Shown here piece by piece: positions 1-8,882 of a stretch of 64,000 bases of DNA. A program made the position numbers and the translations under genes. Origin of the DNA: Sulfopaludibacter sp963815475 (lineage in GTDB: Bacteria > Acidobacteriota > Terriglobia > Bryobacterales > Bryobacteraceae); the NCBI GenBank assembly GCA_963815475.1, contig CAWFHD010000003.1, positions 2,852,001-2,916,000 on the forward strand, written 5' to 3'. Position 1 is the stretch's first letter. Every line of letters starts with the position of its first letter. A model generated the notes under the pieces. The model searched no databases. It was not told the origin of the DNA and was given only the letters and a program-made list of their open reading frames with translations.

Positions 1-514
1 CATTCCGCCTCGCAAAGGGATTCTGCTGATGCAGAAAGGCGTCACCATCGTAGTGCTGGTCCTTATAGAAGGCAGTCATAAATGTGCCGAAGCCAGCATT
101 TGCCGCAAATAGATCTGGAGCAATCCCAACATACGCACGAAGTCCCGAATTAGTCGCGACCGAACCGGTTTCACCCTGAATCAGACTCTCTCCGGCGTCA
201 CCACGAAACGCATCCTCACCCGTCGCCTTCCGCACCACAAACGGCTGAATGTGGGTATGCTCAATGCGATCTCCGTGTCGTGGTTCACCAAACCTGAACT
301 TGAACGTAACCTCTTCCCTCGCATCTCCGTTCAAGTCGAACCGGAACGCGTAGAGCCCTTCTGGATGAAGCGTATCCGGAGCCGATAATCCCACATCCGG
401 ATTCACGGTCATCGCCATCACCGTCTTGCCCGAGGGGCCGTCAAATAAATAAAAGTCGCAGAGGTTGAGGCTCGGATCTTCCTTCGCCAGTTTGGTATCG
501 AAATGATGTGACAT
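1..514 (-). CDS. DUF4331 family protein, 3' part outside window
   Basis: The frame is open from an ATG at 514 to the window edge, giving the first 171 residues. The N-terminus MSHHFDTKLAKEDPSLNLCD, followed by YLFDGP and VMAMTVNPDVGL, is typical of DUF4331 proteins, beta-rich proteins of unknown function often found next to other uncharacterised secreted proteins. GAGGGGA at 521-527 is a good ribosome binding site 7 bases before the start. No signal peptide is visible. DUF4331 proteins are usually longer than this, so the C-terminal part is missing here. Function unknown; family assignment is fairly sure from the N-terminal signature. Confidence 0.75.
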   Translation of the reverse strand, partial: MSHHFDTKLAKEDPSLNLCDFYLFDGPSGKTVMAMTVNPDVGLSAPDTLHPEGLYAFRFDLNGDAREEVTFKFRFGEPRHGDRIEHTHIQPFVVRKATGEDAFRGDAGESLIQGETGSVATNSGLRAYVGIAPDLFAANAGFGTFMTAFYKDQHYDGDAFLHQQNPFARRN

Positions 515-629
515 ACAGAATCCCCTCGAAAAGCATTGGCAATTAAAGAACGTGATTTAAGATGACGGACCCGGACAACTCCACAGCACACGGATCAGCG
601 CTTCCGCAGTACATGTCGATTTGCGTGTG

Positions 630-1402
630 CTAGATCGGAGGCCGGCCATCCCCGAAGCTGGGCGCCTTGGTCGAGTTTTCGAGAACGACAAGCATTTTAG
701 GCTCCGCGACGATCACGTGCGAGGGACTGGACCCTGAGGTGGTCGTCCCGATCCAACGTGAGGACAACACTCTACCCCCAGCCTTCCGAATCAACAGATC
801 CATGTCGTGGATGAAGGCTCCATCCGACGCACGCACTCCATGCCGTCCGTGTTCACCGTCGGGAGGAGCGAGGCAAATCAGGCCTACCAGACGAGCCACC
901 CGCGAAAACAGCAGTCGACTACCTTTTCCGCGACGCTTACGTTCACGTACATCAGAACGCCACAGCAAAGCACGACGCCGTAGGTCTCGCTGCCGATGAT
1001 ATTCTCTGTCTCCTCCATGTCCGCGGCCGGATCGAGTCCCAGCGAGCGTAGATGGGCGGTAATGCTGTTAAACAGGATGTGTCGGGTTGGATTGACGTTG
1101 GCGGCCCCAAACCTGTGTCGGACCTCATAGCTTGCTGCGTACGCCAAATAATTCGCCCAGAGGAACCGGTGAAGCGCGACGGGATCGCGGCGACGCAGAT
1201 CGGTGAGCATTCCCATTGCGAACTCGAACCGGAGTGGGGGCGGCAACTTTTGGCGTCCGACGAAAGCCACGAGAGTCTGCCGAGCAGACAACGGAAGCGT
1301 CCGGCCTAAAGCCCAGGCTGCTCCCCGGCTCACTGACCGCAGCGAACCAACGCAGAATCCACGGATCCGGCCGAATCCAAGCAGCAAATCCCTCCTGCTC
1401 AT
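630..1402 (-). pseudogene. decayed class I SAM-dependent methyltransferase
   Basis: Two overlapping minus-strand frames read as one protein. The first (from about 1402) contains ALHRFLWANYLAYAASYEV, NPTRHILFNS and VLCCGVLMYVN. The second continues with RLVGLICLAPPDGEHG and ends SGSSPSHVIVAEP at 630. The frame changes at about 890-920. The order LCCGVLMYVN then LVGLICLAPPDG fits methyltransferase motifs IV-VI. The glycine-rich SAM-binding motif I, expected between ITAHLRSLGLDP and ADMEETENI, is absent: these two segments are directly joined, which suggests an internal deletion as well as the frameshift. The N-terminus is uncertain because a competing frame from 1433 is also open. An active enzyme is unlikely. 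Confidence 0.6.
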
Positions 1403-1530
1403 TGTTCACCCAAAAATGGAGGAGGGAATTCAAGGATAGGAATCATAAATACCAGCGAACCGTATCCCGTACGAAGTCGCCATAAGTTGGCACTTCCCGC
1501 CCGCCATCCGCGCCAAATCAAAACGGCGAA

Positions 1531-2334
1531 CTAGTGGTCCCGCCGCTCCCGTGCCGCATCGCCTTGTACAGCTGAACCGAACCGGACAACAGAATCCGCG
1601 CCAAACTCGCGGCAGCGCCCGAGCTTGATCAGGTTCAGGCTGTACTTGCCCTGTGAATCCGTGGCGGCGAGTTCCGCACGCTCCGGCAAGGCAAACCGCG
1701 AGTTCCCGATCGGCAGGATCTTGTAGTGCAACGACTGTTCGATCAGACGGACCCCGAGTTCATCGGGGATGCGATTCATGTGGAAATCCACCCGCACGAG
1801 GTCGAGCGTCTCAACGTCCACCCAGATCGAACTCTGATACCCGGTCATTCCTTCCGCGCCGTCGTGGCGGACGCTCAGGTGGCTCTTTTCGAGAGGCACG
1901 CGGACGTCGAAGCGATACGTCTTATGGCCTTCCTTCGTGCCAGCTCCCGCGAATTTGAATTCCGCGTCGCTTCCGGAGAGAATGGAATCGACGTTCGAGC
2001 CCAGAGCGGTGTTGCCGATTGTTCCACTCCCAGCGATCTGTTCGATCGACTCATCCCCGAAACGACTAGACCCGGGACGTGAGAAGAGTTCCCGCGTGCC
2101 TTCAAAGGCCACCTCCACTTCCAGTTGGTCTACAAACCGCAACGAATCTCCGCTGCGAACTAGCCGGTCGATGGTTTCGTGACAGGCATAGTTCGGAAGC
2201 TGTTTCCTGTGTTCCAGCATGTGAGTCTTGATTCGCTGGAGCAACTGCTCGGGATCCTCCGCCCATGCTCCGCCGCAAAGCAACAATAGAGAGAATCCGA
2301 CCGTCAATGCGGTGCGGCACAGTGGAAGTCGCAC
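1531..2334 (-). CDS. secreted hypothetical protein
   Basis: About 267 residues with a clear signal peptide (TALTVGFSLLLLCGGAWA, cleavage near AWA-ED) followed by a soluble domain beginning EDPEQLLQRIKTHM and then LPNYACHETIDR. Secreted proteins with an 'LPNYxCxETI' segment after the signal peptide are a recurrent hypothetical family in Acidobacteriota; that is recalled knowledge, not searched. The GTG at 2334 is chosen because GGGGAGG lies 7 bases upstream; a GTG two codons earlier is too close to it. No catalytic motif is recognised. The protein is predicted to be periplasmic or exported; function unknown. Confidence 0.7.
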   Translation of the reverse strand: MRLPLCRTALTVGFSLLLLCGGAWAEDPEQLLQRIKTHMLEHRKQLPNYACHETIDRLVRSGDSLRFVDQLEVEVAFEGTRELFSRPGSSRFGDESIEQIAGSGTIGNTALGSNVDSILSGSDAEFKFAGAGTKEGHKTYRFDVRVPLEKSHLSVRHDGAEGMTGYQSSIWVDVETLDLVRVDFHMNRIPDELGVRLIEQSLHYKILPIGNSRFALPERAELAATDSQGKYSLNLIKLGRCREFGADSVVRFGSAVQGDAARERRDH

Positions 2335-2735
2335 AATCACGCCTCCCCGTTCAAGATTCTCGTACGGCGGCCCGCGCTTTAGAAGTGTGGGTTACCGCAA
2401 GAGCTGCCGGTTTGACACCCCCCGTTGTGAGTCCGGCTGCGGCTGTAGCTGGGAATTGGTGGGAACACGAGGAGGTATGGAGCCAGGCGGCGCACCGCTG
2501 GAATGGCTACCTATAGGGGCGGTTAATACCTTTCAGGCCGGCTCGGCAACGGCGACAATACATCCAAGTGGACTGGGCTGGGGAATTATGACGGCGCCGG
2601 TGAGGAATAAGAGCGGGACGCCGATGAGGCGGGGAACGGTCGCGGTAAGCATTCTCACAGCAGTGGTTTATCGACAGGCCCGCACCCAACGAAAATTAAG
2701 AGGCCAATTGAGTTGTTAGCTCATCTGGGTTTCAC

Positions 2736-2819
2736 ATGCTCAACATTCTTTCCAGTTTGGGGCTGATACTCATGCTTTGGCTTCTGATGGTCTTCCTGGT
2801 GCCCAATAAGCATCGGTGA
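2736..2819 (+). CDS. possible 27-residue hydrophobic micro-ORF
   Basis: ATG to TGA frame encoding one predicted membrane helix (ILSSLGLILMLWLLMVFLVP) ending in the basic tail NKHR. The composition is what a single-pass membrane microprotein would have, but there is no clear Shine-Dalgarno sequence. It lies in an otherwise empty interval. It may be chance. Confidence 0.18.
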   Translation: MLNILSSLGLILMLWLLMVFLVPNKHR

Positions 2820-2884
2820 AGGCGCGGGAGGACACACACCAGCATTCCAAGTGGATCGCAGGTTCGGCCAACCCGGTCGCGGCG

Positions 2885-3010
2885 TTACGAATTTCGTCGT
2901 CGCGCCAGCGCCCATATCCCACCTGTAAGAATCGTGACGCCAAGGCATTCCCATGGAAAGCTGAAAACGAGGATCAGGAGGATGAGGAGCACGAGCGAGG
3001 CTCTGCTCAT
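2885..3010 (-). CDS. possible 41-residue hydrophobic micro-ORF
   Basis: ATG to TAA frame starting MSRASLVLLILLILVFSF, then a Cys-containing segment, a second hydrophobic stretch (VTILTGGIWALA) and an Arg-rich end. It could be a small membrane protein. The ribosome binding site is weak (CAGAAG just before the ATG) and no family was recognised. It is reported because it is too short for ordinary gene calling and lies in a gene-free interval. Confidence 0.22.
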   Translation of the reverse strand: MSRASLVLLILLILVFSFPWECLGVTILTGGIWALARRRNS

Positions 3011-3181
3011 CTTCTGGTATGTGGACCACGTTGCGGGATTGAGCATCGGTTCTAACTGGGACGATGGTAACCGCCGGTCGCCACACCTATTGTGATCGCA
3101 AAATCGTGATGGTCAAGCACCGAATCACGTTTAATCTCAGCGATTCATACACGCCACGAAAAAGGTCGATTTCATTTTCGG

Positions 3182-3553
3182 TCAAGAACTCATCAGCAAT
3201 CCGTTTGCATCTAGTGTAATAGTGCCCGGACCGTGATCAAGGAAGCTAAGTTCAATATGACCGCCAGCGGGGATTAGCAGACCAGCCGGAAATGGTAGAT
3301 GGAGCGTAGTCAAGGGCGAAACAAAAACCGTTTGAAGGCTCCATACCGACGAACCGGCCGCGTTTCGCCCGGAAATACTGGCCCGGCCGACGACACCACC
3401 GGGATTTGGAAAAAAGGCGAATGTCAGAGCCGTGATCTGCAATGTGTGGCCTGGAGGAACCATTGATCCATCGCCCGCGAAACCGCCCCAGAAGAGCTTT
3501 GTCGATTGGCCAAGTTCAACTGCCGCGCCTGAAGTTACAGGCTGAGAAGCCAT
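3182..3553 (-). CDS. hypothetical beta-rich protein
   Basis: 123 residues, no signal peptide, high in Gly, Ser, Val and Leu with alternating hydrophobic pattern (for example LQITALTFAFFPNP and TLHLPFPAGLLIPAGGHIEL), suggesting a small beta-sandwich. AAGGTG lies 6 bases before the ATG at 3553, supporting real translation. No family was recognised. The neighbours, a degraded regulatory-domain fragment and an empty interval, give no functional context. Confidence 0.5.
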   Translation of the reverse strand: MASQPVTSGAAVELGQSTKLFWGGFAGDGSMVPPGHTLQITALTFAFFPNPGGVVGRASISGRNAAGSSVWSLQTVFVSPLTTLHLPFPAGLLIPAGGHIELSFLDHGPGTITLDANGLLMSS

Positions 3554-4216
3554 GCGTTCACCTTGGAGCAGTAGGATAGCACATGAAAGCCGTAGGTGGA
3601 GCGCTGTATGTCATCGCTTCCCTGCGGTTTTCTCTGCCGACTTCCATAATTTCTCGCTGGGCGGACGGCACTCAGCTTACTGTTGTAGTGGTCATAAGAT
3701 CTGGTTCCTCCTCACTGGAGCGCACTCTTGTGCGCCCGGATTCCGGAAATGCCTGGATGGCCTAGATTGGCGCGGACGGCAGCTTTGAATTTCGTGGCTT
3801 ACCGACAGGAGCTTTTGGAGTACATCCCTCGGTCAAAGGGTATCGCGCCGGTAGCGATGGATTCGGTATCGCACCTCGTAATCCACATGAAGCCGGCCCC
3901 GCCACCGCGCTAAGCGAATATCTAACGCCACCAACGTTGCATTACTTCAGCGAGCCGGCACCAGATGATGAGTCGCTTCAACCAAAACTTCCGAATCGAA
4001 ACCGCGCCGCGCGGGGGGCCTAACAGGGACTCAACGGTCAAGGCCTCAAACCTGGCGATCCTCAGTCCGGGCGGATGAGGGTGGGGAGAATGAGTCCTAC
4101 AAGCATCGACAGTGTGCGTCCATTGCTACGAAGTGAAGGGCTCCGGTACTCTGTTAAGGCAGCTCACTCCACTGCGATCAGCCTTCCAAAAACCCCGTCA
4201 GCTTGTCGAGATTAAT
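3554..4216. other. gene-poor stretch beside the tRNA
   Basis: No intact gene was found. A fragment resembling a carboxypeptidase regulatory-like domain is present at about 3730-3930 and is listed separately. The remainder up to the tRNA 3' end shows no recognisable coding, repeat or RNA structure. Confidence 0.5.
3730..3930 (+). pseudogene. fragment of carboxypeptidase regulatory-like domain
   Basis: One frame reads DSGNAWMA, a TAG stop, then IGADGSFEFRGLPTGAFGV and HPSVKGYRAG. The pattern G-x-F-x-F-x-G-L-P-x-G-x-F/Y followed about ten residues later by K-G-Y is the strand signature of the carboxypeptidase regulatory-like (transthyretin-like) fold, found in TonB-receptor N-termini and secreted Acidobacteriota proteins. 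There is no start codon context, an in-frame stop is present and no flanking domain follows. Probably a gene remnant; it is too short to name the parent gene. Confidence 0.4.
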
Positions 4217-4293
<77 letters not shown>

Positions 4294-4373
4294 ACACTAC
4301 ACTTGAGTTTACCGCACAGCCTCAATCGTGCCGGCGAGAACCGCTTTGGTCCTTGCCGGCGCGATGGCCTGCG

Positions 4374-4787
4374 CTACTTGCCCAGTTGCAGCAGGGGCAT
4401 GGTTCCGCTCCCCACCACTTGCGGGAACTGGCCATTCCACTTCTGGTCCAGGATCGCCAATTGTCTCCACTGCATCAACTGCGGCGACAACGATTTGGTC
4501 AACAACTCGTTGGCTTGAGCTTGGCCGCGGGCGATTTCCAGAGTCTTGGCGGCTTCGGCAATGGCCTGCCGCTTTTCGTTCTCAGCCCGCTCCGCGTACT
4601 GGGTGGCGGCGGTTTTGGCTTCGATCGCCTGCTTCACGCTGTCCGGCGTCCCAGCTACCAACGCCAGCAGCAGGAAATAGCCTGCAGCCACGGACCAGTT
4701 ACTGGGCCGATTCAACAGCCTGATCGCGCTGTTCACCACCACGTACACCAATGCCGCAGCCGAACCCGCGAAAACGATGTTCCGCAT
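4374..4787 (-). CDS. small membrane protein with prohibitin-like C-terminal tail
   Basis: 137 residues when started at the ATG at 4787, which has GAGGAG four bases upstream; an earlier ATG at 4805 lacks this. The N-terminus has two predicted membrane helices (IVFAGSAAALVYVVVNSAI and WSVAAGYFLLLALVAG). Then follows an Ala/Glu-rich coiled coil (AIEAKTAATQYAERAENEKR, ARGQAQANELL) and the ending SLSPQLMQWRQLAILDQKWNG-QFPQVVGSG. That coiled coil plus 'LxPxL...KWxGxxPxV' is how prohibitin/SPFH proteins end. The band-7 domain that normally precedes it is absent. It could be a truncated prohibitin or a genuine two-helix assembly partner. Likely membrane-anchored and oligomeric; function unknown. Confidence 0.65.
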   Translation of the reverse strand: MRNIVFAGSAAALVYVVVNSAIRLLNRPSNWSVAAGYFLLLALVAGTPDSVKQAIEAKTAATQYAERAENEKRQAIAEAAKTLEIARGQAQANELLTKSLSPQLMQWRQLAILDQKWNGQFPQVVGSGTMPLLQLGK

Positions 4788-4990
4788 GACACTCCTCACT
4801 TCCAAATTATTTGGAAAAGGAAAAACCGGAGCGCTTTAAATCCCGGCCCGGTATTTTGGAAGGAAACTCATAAGCCATCCTCAATTCTGAGGAATGCCTC
4901 TTTTTTGCTCACACAGACAGATGCGTGAATCTTAAAAAGGATTCATGCGACAACTTGCGACCGCCGGCAGTGCGACGTAACCTGAAACGG

Positions 4991-5914
4991 ATGAAGCTTC
5001 TTTTCGGGATCCTGATCTGCTGCTCCCTGTGCGCTCAAGCGCCTCCGCCGCGGCCCAAAGTGCTGGGTGTTGCCCACTACTCCATTTTCGTCAGCGACCT
5101 TGCGAAGGCGCGCGCTTTTTACGAGGACTTCCTGGGATACGAAGAGTCGTTCACTCTTCCGAAACCCGATGGCACGGTGCAGATGGCATTTGTGAAAATC
5201 AACGACCATCAATATCTGGAACTGGTGAACCAGCCGAACAAAGGCGAGGGGCAGTTGAACCATCTGGGACTCTACACCGTTGACGTGGAGCGGATGCGGC
5301 AGTATCTGGTCTCGCGAGGCGTCAAGGCGCCGGATCAGGTGACCGTCAACCGGATTGGGAACCGGAAGGTTTCTGTGGTTGACCCGGACGGCCACGGAGT
5401 GGAGATCGTGGAGTATCTCCCCGATAGCTGGACGGGCAAGGACACCGGCAAGCATATTCCCGCGACACGGATCTCGGACAAGATGATGCATGCGGGAATC
5501 CTGGTGGGCAATCTGGAGGCGGCCGCGAAGTTCTACGGCGGGATACTCGGATGCCGGGAGACATGGCGCGGCAACAGCCTGACCAGCACGGTTTTGAACT
5601 GGGTCAATATGCGGGTTCCGGACGGCGACAACCACGTGGAGTTCATGCTCTACAAGGAGCTCCCGCCGCCCGACAAGCGCGGCAGCCCGCACCACATCTG
5701 CCTGACGGTCCCCGACATTCAGAAGGCGGTGGCCATTCTGGAAGCGCGGCCGGCGCGCAAGAGCTACAGCCGCGACTTGAAGATCAACCTGGGCGTGGAC
5801 AACAAGCGGCAGGTGGGACTGTTCGATCCGGACGGCACGCGCGTGGAGATGATGGAGAGCGACCCCGTGGACGGCAAAGCGGCGCCTTCCTCCACACTGC
5901 CGCCGCCGCACTAG
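4991..5914 (+). CDS. secreted two-domain VOC (glyoxalase-fold) protein
   Basis: 307 residues with a short signal peptide (MKLLFGILICCSLCAQA). It has two vicinal-oxygen-chelate modules: the first starts VLGVAHYSIFVSDLAKARAF with DPDGHGVEIVEY near its end; the second starts MMHAGILVGNLEAAAKFYGG and ends LFDPDGTRVEMME. Metal-ligand-like residues His and Glu occupy the usual places in both halves. VOC proteins include glyoxalases, ring-cleaving dioxygenases and binding proteins; the substrate cannot be told. The ATG at 4991 is preferred over an in-frame start at 4925 because it begins the signal peptide. The gene meets the next one tail to tail with 3 bases between stops. Confidence 0.8.
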   Translation: MKLLFGILICCSLCAQAPPPRPKVLGVAHYSIFVSDLAKARAFYEDFLGYEESFTLPKPDGTVQMAFVKINDHQYLELVNQPNKGEGQLNHLGLYTVDVERMRQYLVSRGVKAPDQVTVNRIGNRKVSVVDPDGHGVEIVEYLPDSWTGKDTGKHIPATRISDKMMHAGILVGNLEAAAKFYGGILGCRETWRGNSLTSTVLNWVNMRVPDGDNHVEFMLYKELPPPDKRGSPHHICLTVPDIQKAVAILEARPARKSYSRDLKINLGVDNKRQVGLFDPDGTRVEMMESDPVDGKAAPSSTLPPPH

Positions 5915-5917
5915 CGA

Positions 5918-7745
5918 TTAATGAGAGCGCCGGCGATCTAGGCCGAATGCCTGAATGCGGTCGGTGCCCACGAAAACCATTGCTGCTCCGAATGCCGGTG
6001 TATTGTACTTGCCGCCCACGTTCAGCATGGAAGGTGTGCTGATCCACAGCGCGCGCAGTGTCACGGGGTCGAGCGCATACAGAATGGGATGGGGAGCCTC
6101 AGGGCCCACCAGCGAGTCAACGCGCGTTACGTTGGCTACAAGAATCCACACGATCGCATTGTCACCGCCATTGCTGGTGACCCACGGTGAGCCGGGCGAC
6201 AGGAATCCGTAAGTGTTTTCGGACGCCTCCACCGAAAGGTACGCAGGCGTACCGGCAGACCTGTGGATCCGCAGCTTGACAATGCAGGGCGCGGCAGTCT
6301 GCTGCGAATCGGCGGCGGCTTTACTGGAACCGCTCACGAACAGGAAATTGCTGCCGTCTGCGGCGCGAAAGAAGGCGCCCGTGGAGCGGCCCTTGGCCCA
6401 ATCGAGGCTGCCGAACTCGTCGCTGTAGGGGCCGAAGACGTTCAAGGGTCCAGGCTTGCCGAACTGCGGTTGCGGGGTGGGCGGCGACAAGGAACGGTCT
6501 GTGGCGGGATCGTTGCTGCAGCCCGCACGTGAGATCATGCTTCCCGGCATGTGATCGCGGTCCACCAGGTATTGATTGCCCTGTTTGCCGCCGAACGTGA
6601 TCAGATGCGGGGTGCTGGTGTTGGCCGCGCCCAGGTCGGGCAGGACGATGGGAGCGCCGCCCGAGAGGTCGATATCGTTCTGATCCATCTGGCAGTAGTT
6701 CCACGGCGTGTACGTGCCCACCAATCGGAGAGGCACGCCAGGTCCCCACTCCAAAACTGATTGCCCCCAATAACCAGGAGTTGCTGCGGTGTGGAGCGTG
6801 CCGTTGCCTGTGGTGGAGTAGACATTTCCCTGGTCGTCAACGGCGGCCCCGGCGGAGGCCCACATACCGGCGTTGGCGTAATTCACTTTGGAAGGCGCGC
6901 CGGAAAACGCGCTGGCGAGCACCGGCGTTTGCGTGTCCACTGCGATCATCCAGCCGGTAGCGCTGTCGAAGTAGGCGCCGAACGGAATGTAGAGTAGCTT
7001 GCCGTCGGGGCTCAGGTTGAGGGCGCCTCGCTGGCTCATGACTTCGGCACGGATGAAATAGCCAGCGCCGTTCTGGTTGAGCGACGTGAGCGTCGTATGG
7101 TTGATGTTGAGAGGCCAGCCGGGAAGGATGTTGCCGTTGGCGATGTCGAGAGCGAACACCTGCCAGCCTTGCGCGGCATCGGCTGAGGTCACGTAGAGGC
7201 GAGGCGGAGTTGCCGCCAGGTCGATCACCGGCGTGCTCAGAATGCCGAGTGGCACCCCACCATCCAGTTTCCCTGCGGGCGCGTTGAGCTGCCGCCTCCA
7301 CAAAATGGTTCCAGGGACGGCCAATTCGATGAAGTTGTTGCGGCCTGGCCGCGGCGGCCCTCTCGGAGGCATTTACCGCGTAGACGAATCCATTGCTTGA
7401 AGCGGCGTAAACCACGTGGAAGACGCCGCCGGCGAAATGCGCCGCCAGTCATAGTGACTCGGTCGACATACAGCGGCGAGGCGTATAGATGAGGTGGGTA
7501 CGTCTTGCCCGGCAAGCGTTACGGAATCGAATTGCGGGCGAATCCCAAAGCGGGCCGAAGGCCGCGCTAGCGACACTGGCAGGGGTCAGTGTTTTTTCGG
7601 TGGAGATCCAACCGGTGCGTTGGCGGTCGCCGTGAAACGTCAGGACATTGTACTGGCCGATGGCGGTGAAGATGCACGGCCCAACCATGCAGAGAGTAAA
7701 GCGAACCCCTGGGGTCATTGCGGAATTAGTATATACCCGCGGCAA
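5918..7745 (-). pseudogene. PQQ-like beta-propeller protein, multiply frameshifted
   Basis: A long frame (5918 to about 7372) reads as a quinoprotein-type propeller: GTILWRRQLNAPAGK, STPVIDL, ALDIANGNILPGWPL, MIAVDTQTPVL, QGNVYSTTGNGTL, HPILYALDPVTLRALW. The N-terminal part is spread over four other frame segments in order: NVLTFHGDRQRTGWISTEK with LWDSP, then QFDSVTLAGQ, then YPPHLYASPLYVDRVTM, then VFHVVYAASSNGFVYAVNA. That makes four frame changes in about 200 bases (7340-7535), several in short G/C runs. The complete ancestor would be a secreted propeller of about 600 residues. As written it cannot be translated. Dense sequencing error here is an alternative to decay. Confidence 0.75.
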
Positions 7746-7763
7746 CTCCCGAAATCACGCGCG

Positions 7764-8882
7764 CTAGTCCAGCTCGCGCCGCAGTTCTTCACCGATCCGG
7801 CGCAGCCCCTCGGCCAGAAATTCTGGCTTGCCGCCGAGCCAGATACGGAGGTGTCCTTCCAGCCCCAAGTGAACTCCAGGCACGATCAGCACACTCTGAT
7901 TCACGCGGACCCGCTCGCAGAGTTCGTAACTGGGCGTTGGGGAGTGGTAGCGGACCAGGCAGAGGGCTCCGGCTTGCGGCTCTCGGAATGCCAGAAAGCC
8001 GCCGAAGCTGCCGACCCATTCGCGCATGGCGGGCAGGTTGTGCTGCAGGATGCCGCGGGCGCGCGAGTAGAGCCTTTCCCGATTGCCGGCCTCCACCGCC
8101 ACGCACGCAACCGCATCGGAAATTTTGTTTGGCCCGATGGTGATGTAGTCGTGCTGCGACCAGCACTCCGCCACCACATCCTTCGGCCCTACGATCCAGC
8201 CGATGCGTACGCCCGGAACGCCGTAAGCCTTGGACAGGCCGCTGGTCACGATCACACGATCGCTCATGCCCCAGAAGCTGCGCGTACGCTCGCAATAAAT
8301 CTCGGCCCCCAGGTATACCTCGTCGGCCAGCAGGTATGCGCCCACTTGTTCGCAGCGCGCCACGATGCGGCGCATCGCCTCTTCGGAGAGAATCGAGCCC
8401 GTGGGATTATTCGGATTGGAGATGTACACCAGCCGGGTCTTCTCGGTGACGGCCCGGTCGAACTCTTCCCAGTCGGGTTCCCAGCCGCGGTCCAGTTGCA
8501 AACGGAAGGGGCGAAGTTCGGCGCCGCAGCTTTGCGGAACGCCGCCGTACTGCATGTAGTTGGGGACTTCGAGCGCCACTTGGTCGCCATCGCGCAGCAG
8601 GGTCAGCGCCAGCAGGTAATTCGCCTCGGATGTGCCGTTGGTGACTTCAATGTGGTCGGCCGTGGCGCCGGGATATAGCGCCGCCAGTCTCTCGCGCAGC
8701 GCAATGGTGCCGTTCGATTGGCTGTAGCCCAGCGGCATATTCAAGACGGCATCGAGATCGAGCCCCATCTCTCCCAACTCACGTAGGCTCACCGGGCGGA
8801 CTCCGCTCTCGCTCATGTCCATCTCGACGAGGTTCTCCCACGTCGACTGCATCCGCTCCATCTCAAACTTTTCGATTTTCAT
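7764..8882 (-). CDS. class I/II PLP-dependent aminotransferase
   Basis: 372 residues from the ATG at 8882. Fold-type I aminotransferase signatures are in order: EVTNGTSEANYLL (cofactor phosphate region), YISNPNNPTGSIL, LLADEVYLGAE (Asp for the pyridine nitrogen, Tyr), SGLSKAYGVPGVRIGW (Schiff-base Lys) and HLRIWLGG (substrate-carboxylate Arg). The cytosolic enzyme would move an amino group between an amino acid and a keto acid; the substrate is not evident. The first 20 bases overlap the end of the ornithine-cyclodeaminase-family gene, so the two are co-transcribed and probably translationally coupled. A longer frame upstream is only the overlapping gene in another phase. Confidence 0.88.
   Translation of the reverse strand: MKIEKFEMERMQSTWENLVEMDMSESGVRPVSLRELGEMGLDLDAVLNMPLGYSQSNGTIALRERLAALYPGATADHIEVTNGTSEANYLLALTLLRDGDQVALEVPNYMQYGGVPQSCGAELRPFRLQLDRGWEPDWEEFDRAVTEKTRLVYISNPNNPTGSILSEEAMRRIVARCEQVGAYLLADEVYLGAEIYCERTRSFWGMSDRVIVTSGLSKAYGVPGVRIGWIVGPKDVVAECWSQHDYITIGPNKISDAVACVAVEAGNRERLYSRARGILQHNLPAMREWVGSFGGFLAFREPQAGALCLVRYHSPTPSYELCERVRVNQSVLIVPGVHLGLEGHLRIWLGGKPEFLAEGLRRIGEELRRELD

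Larger units (their letters stand above)
2335..3181. other. 847-bp stretch without a convincing gene
   Basis: No long frame here has credible protein-like composition. The overlapping frames on both strands are rich in Arg, Pro and Ser and resemble GC-driven shadows. Two very short hydrophobic reading frames (2736-2819 plus, 2885-3010 minus) are listed separately as weak candidates. No tRNA, strong terminator or repeat was seen. Confidence 0.5.

Noticed and set aside
7494..8678. 394-residue open frame antisense to the aminotransferase
   Set aside because: The aminotransferase frame on the other strand has all family motifs; this one has none.
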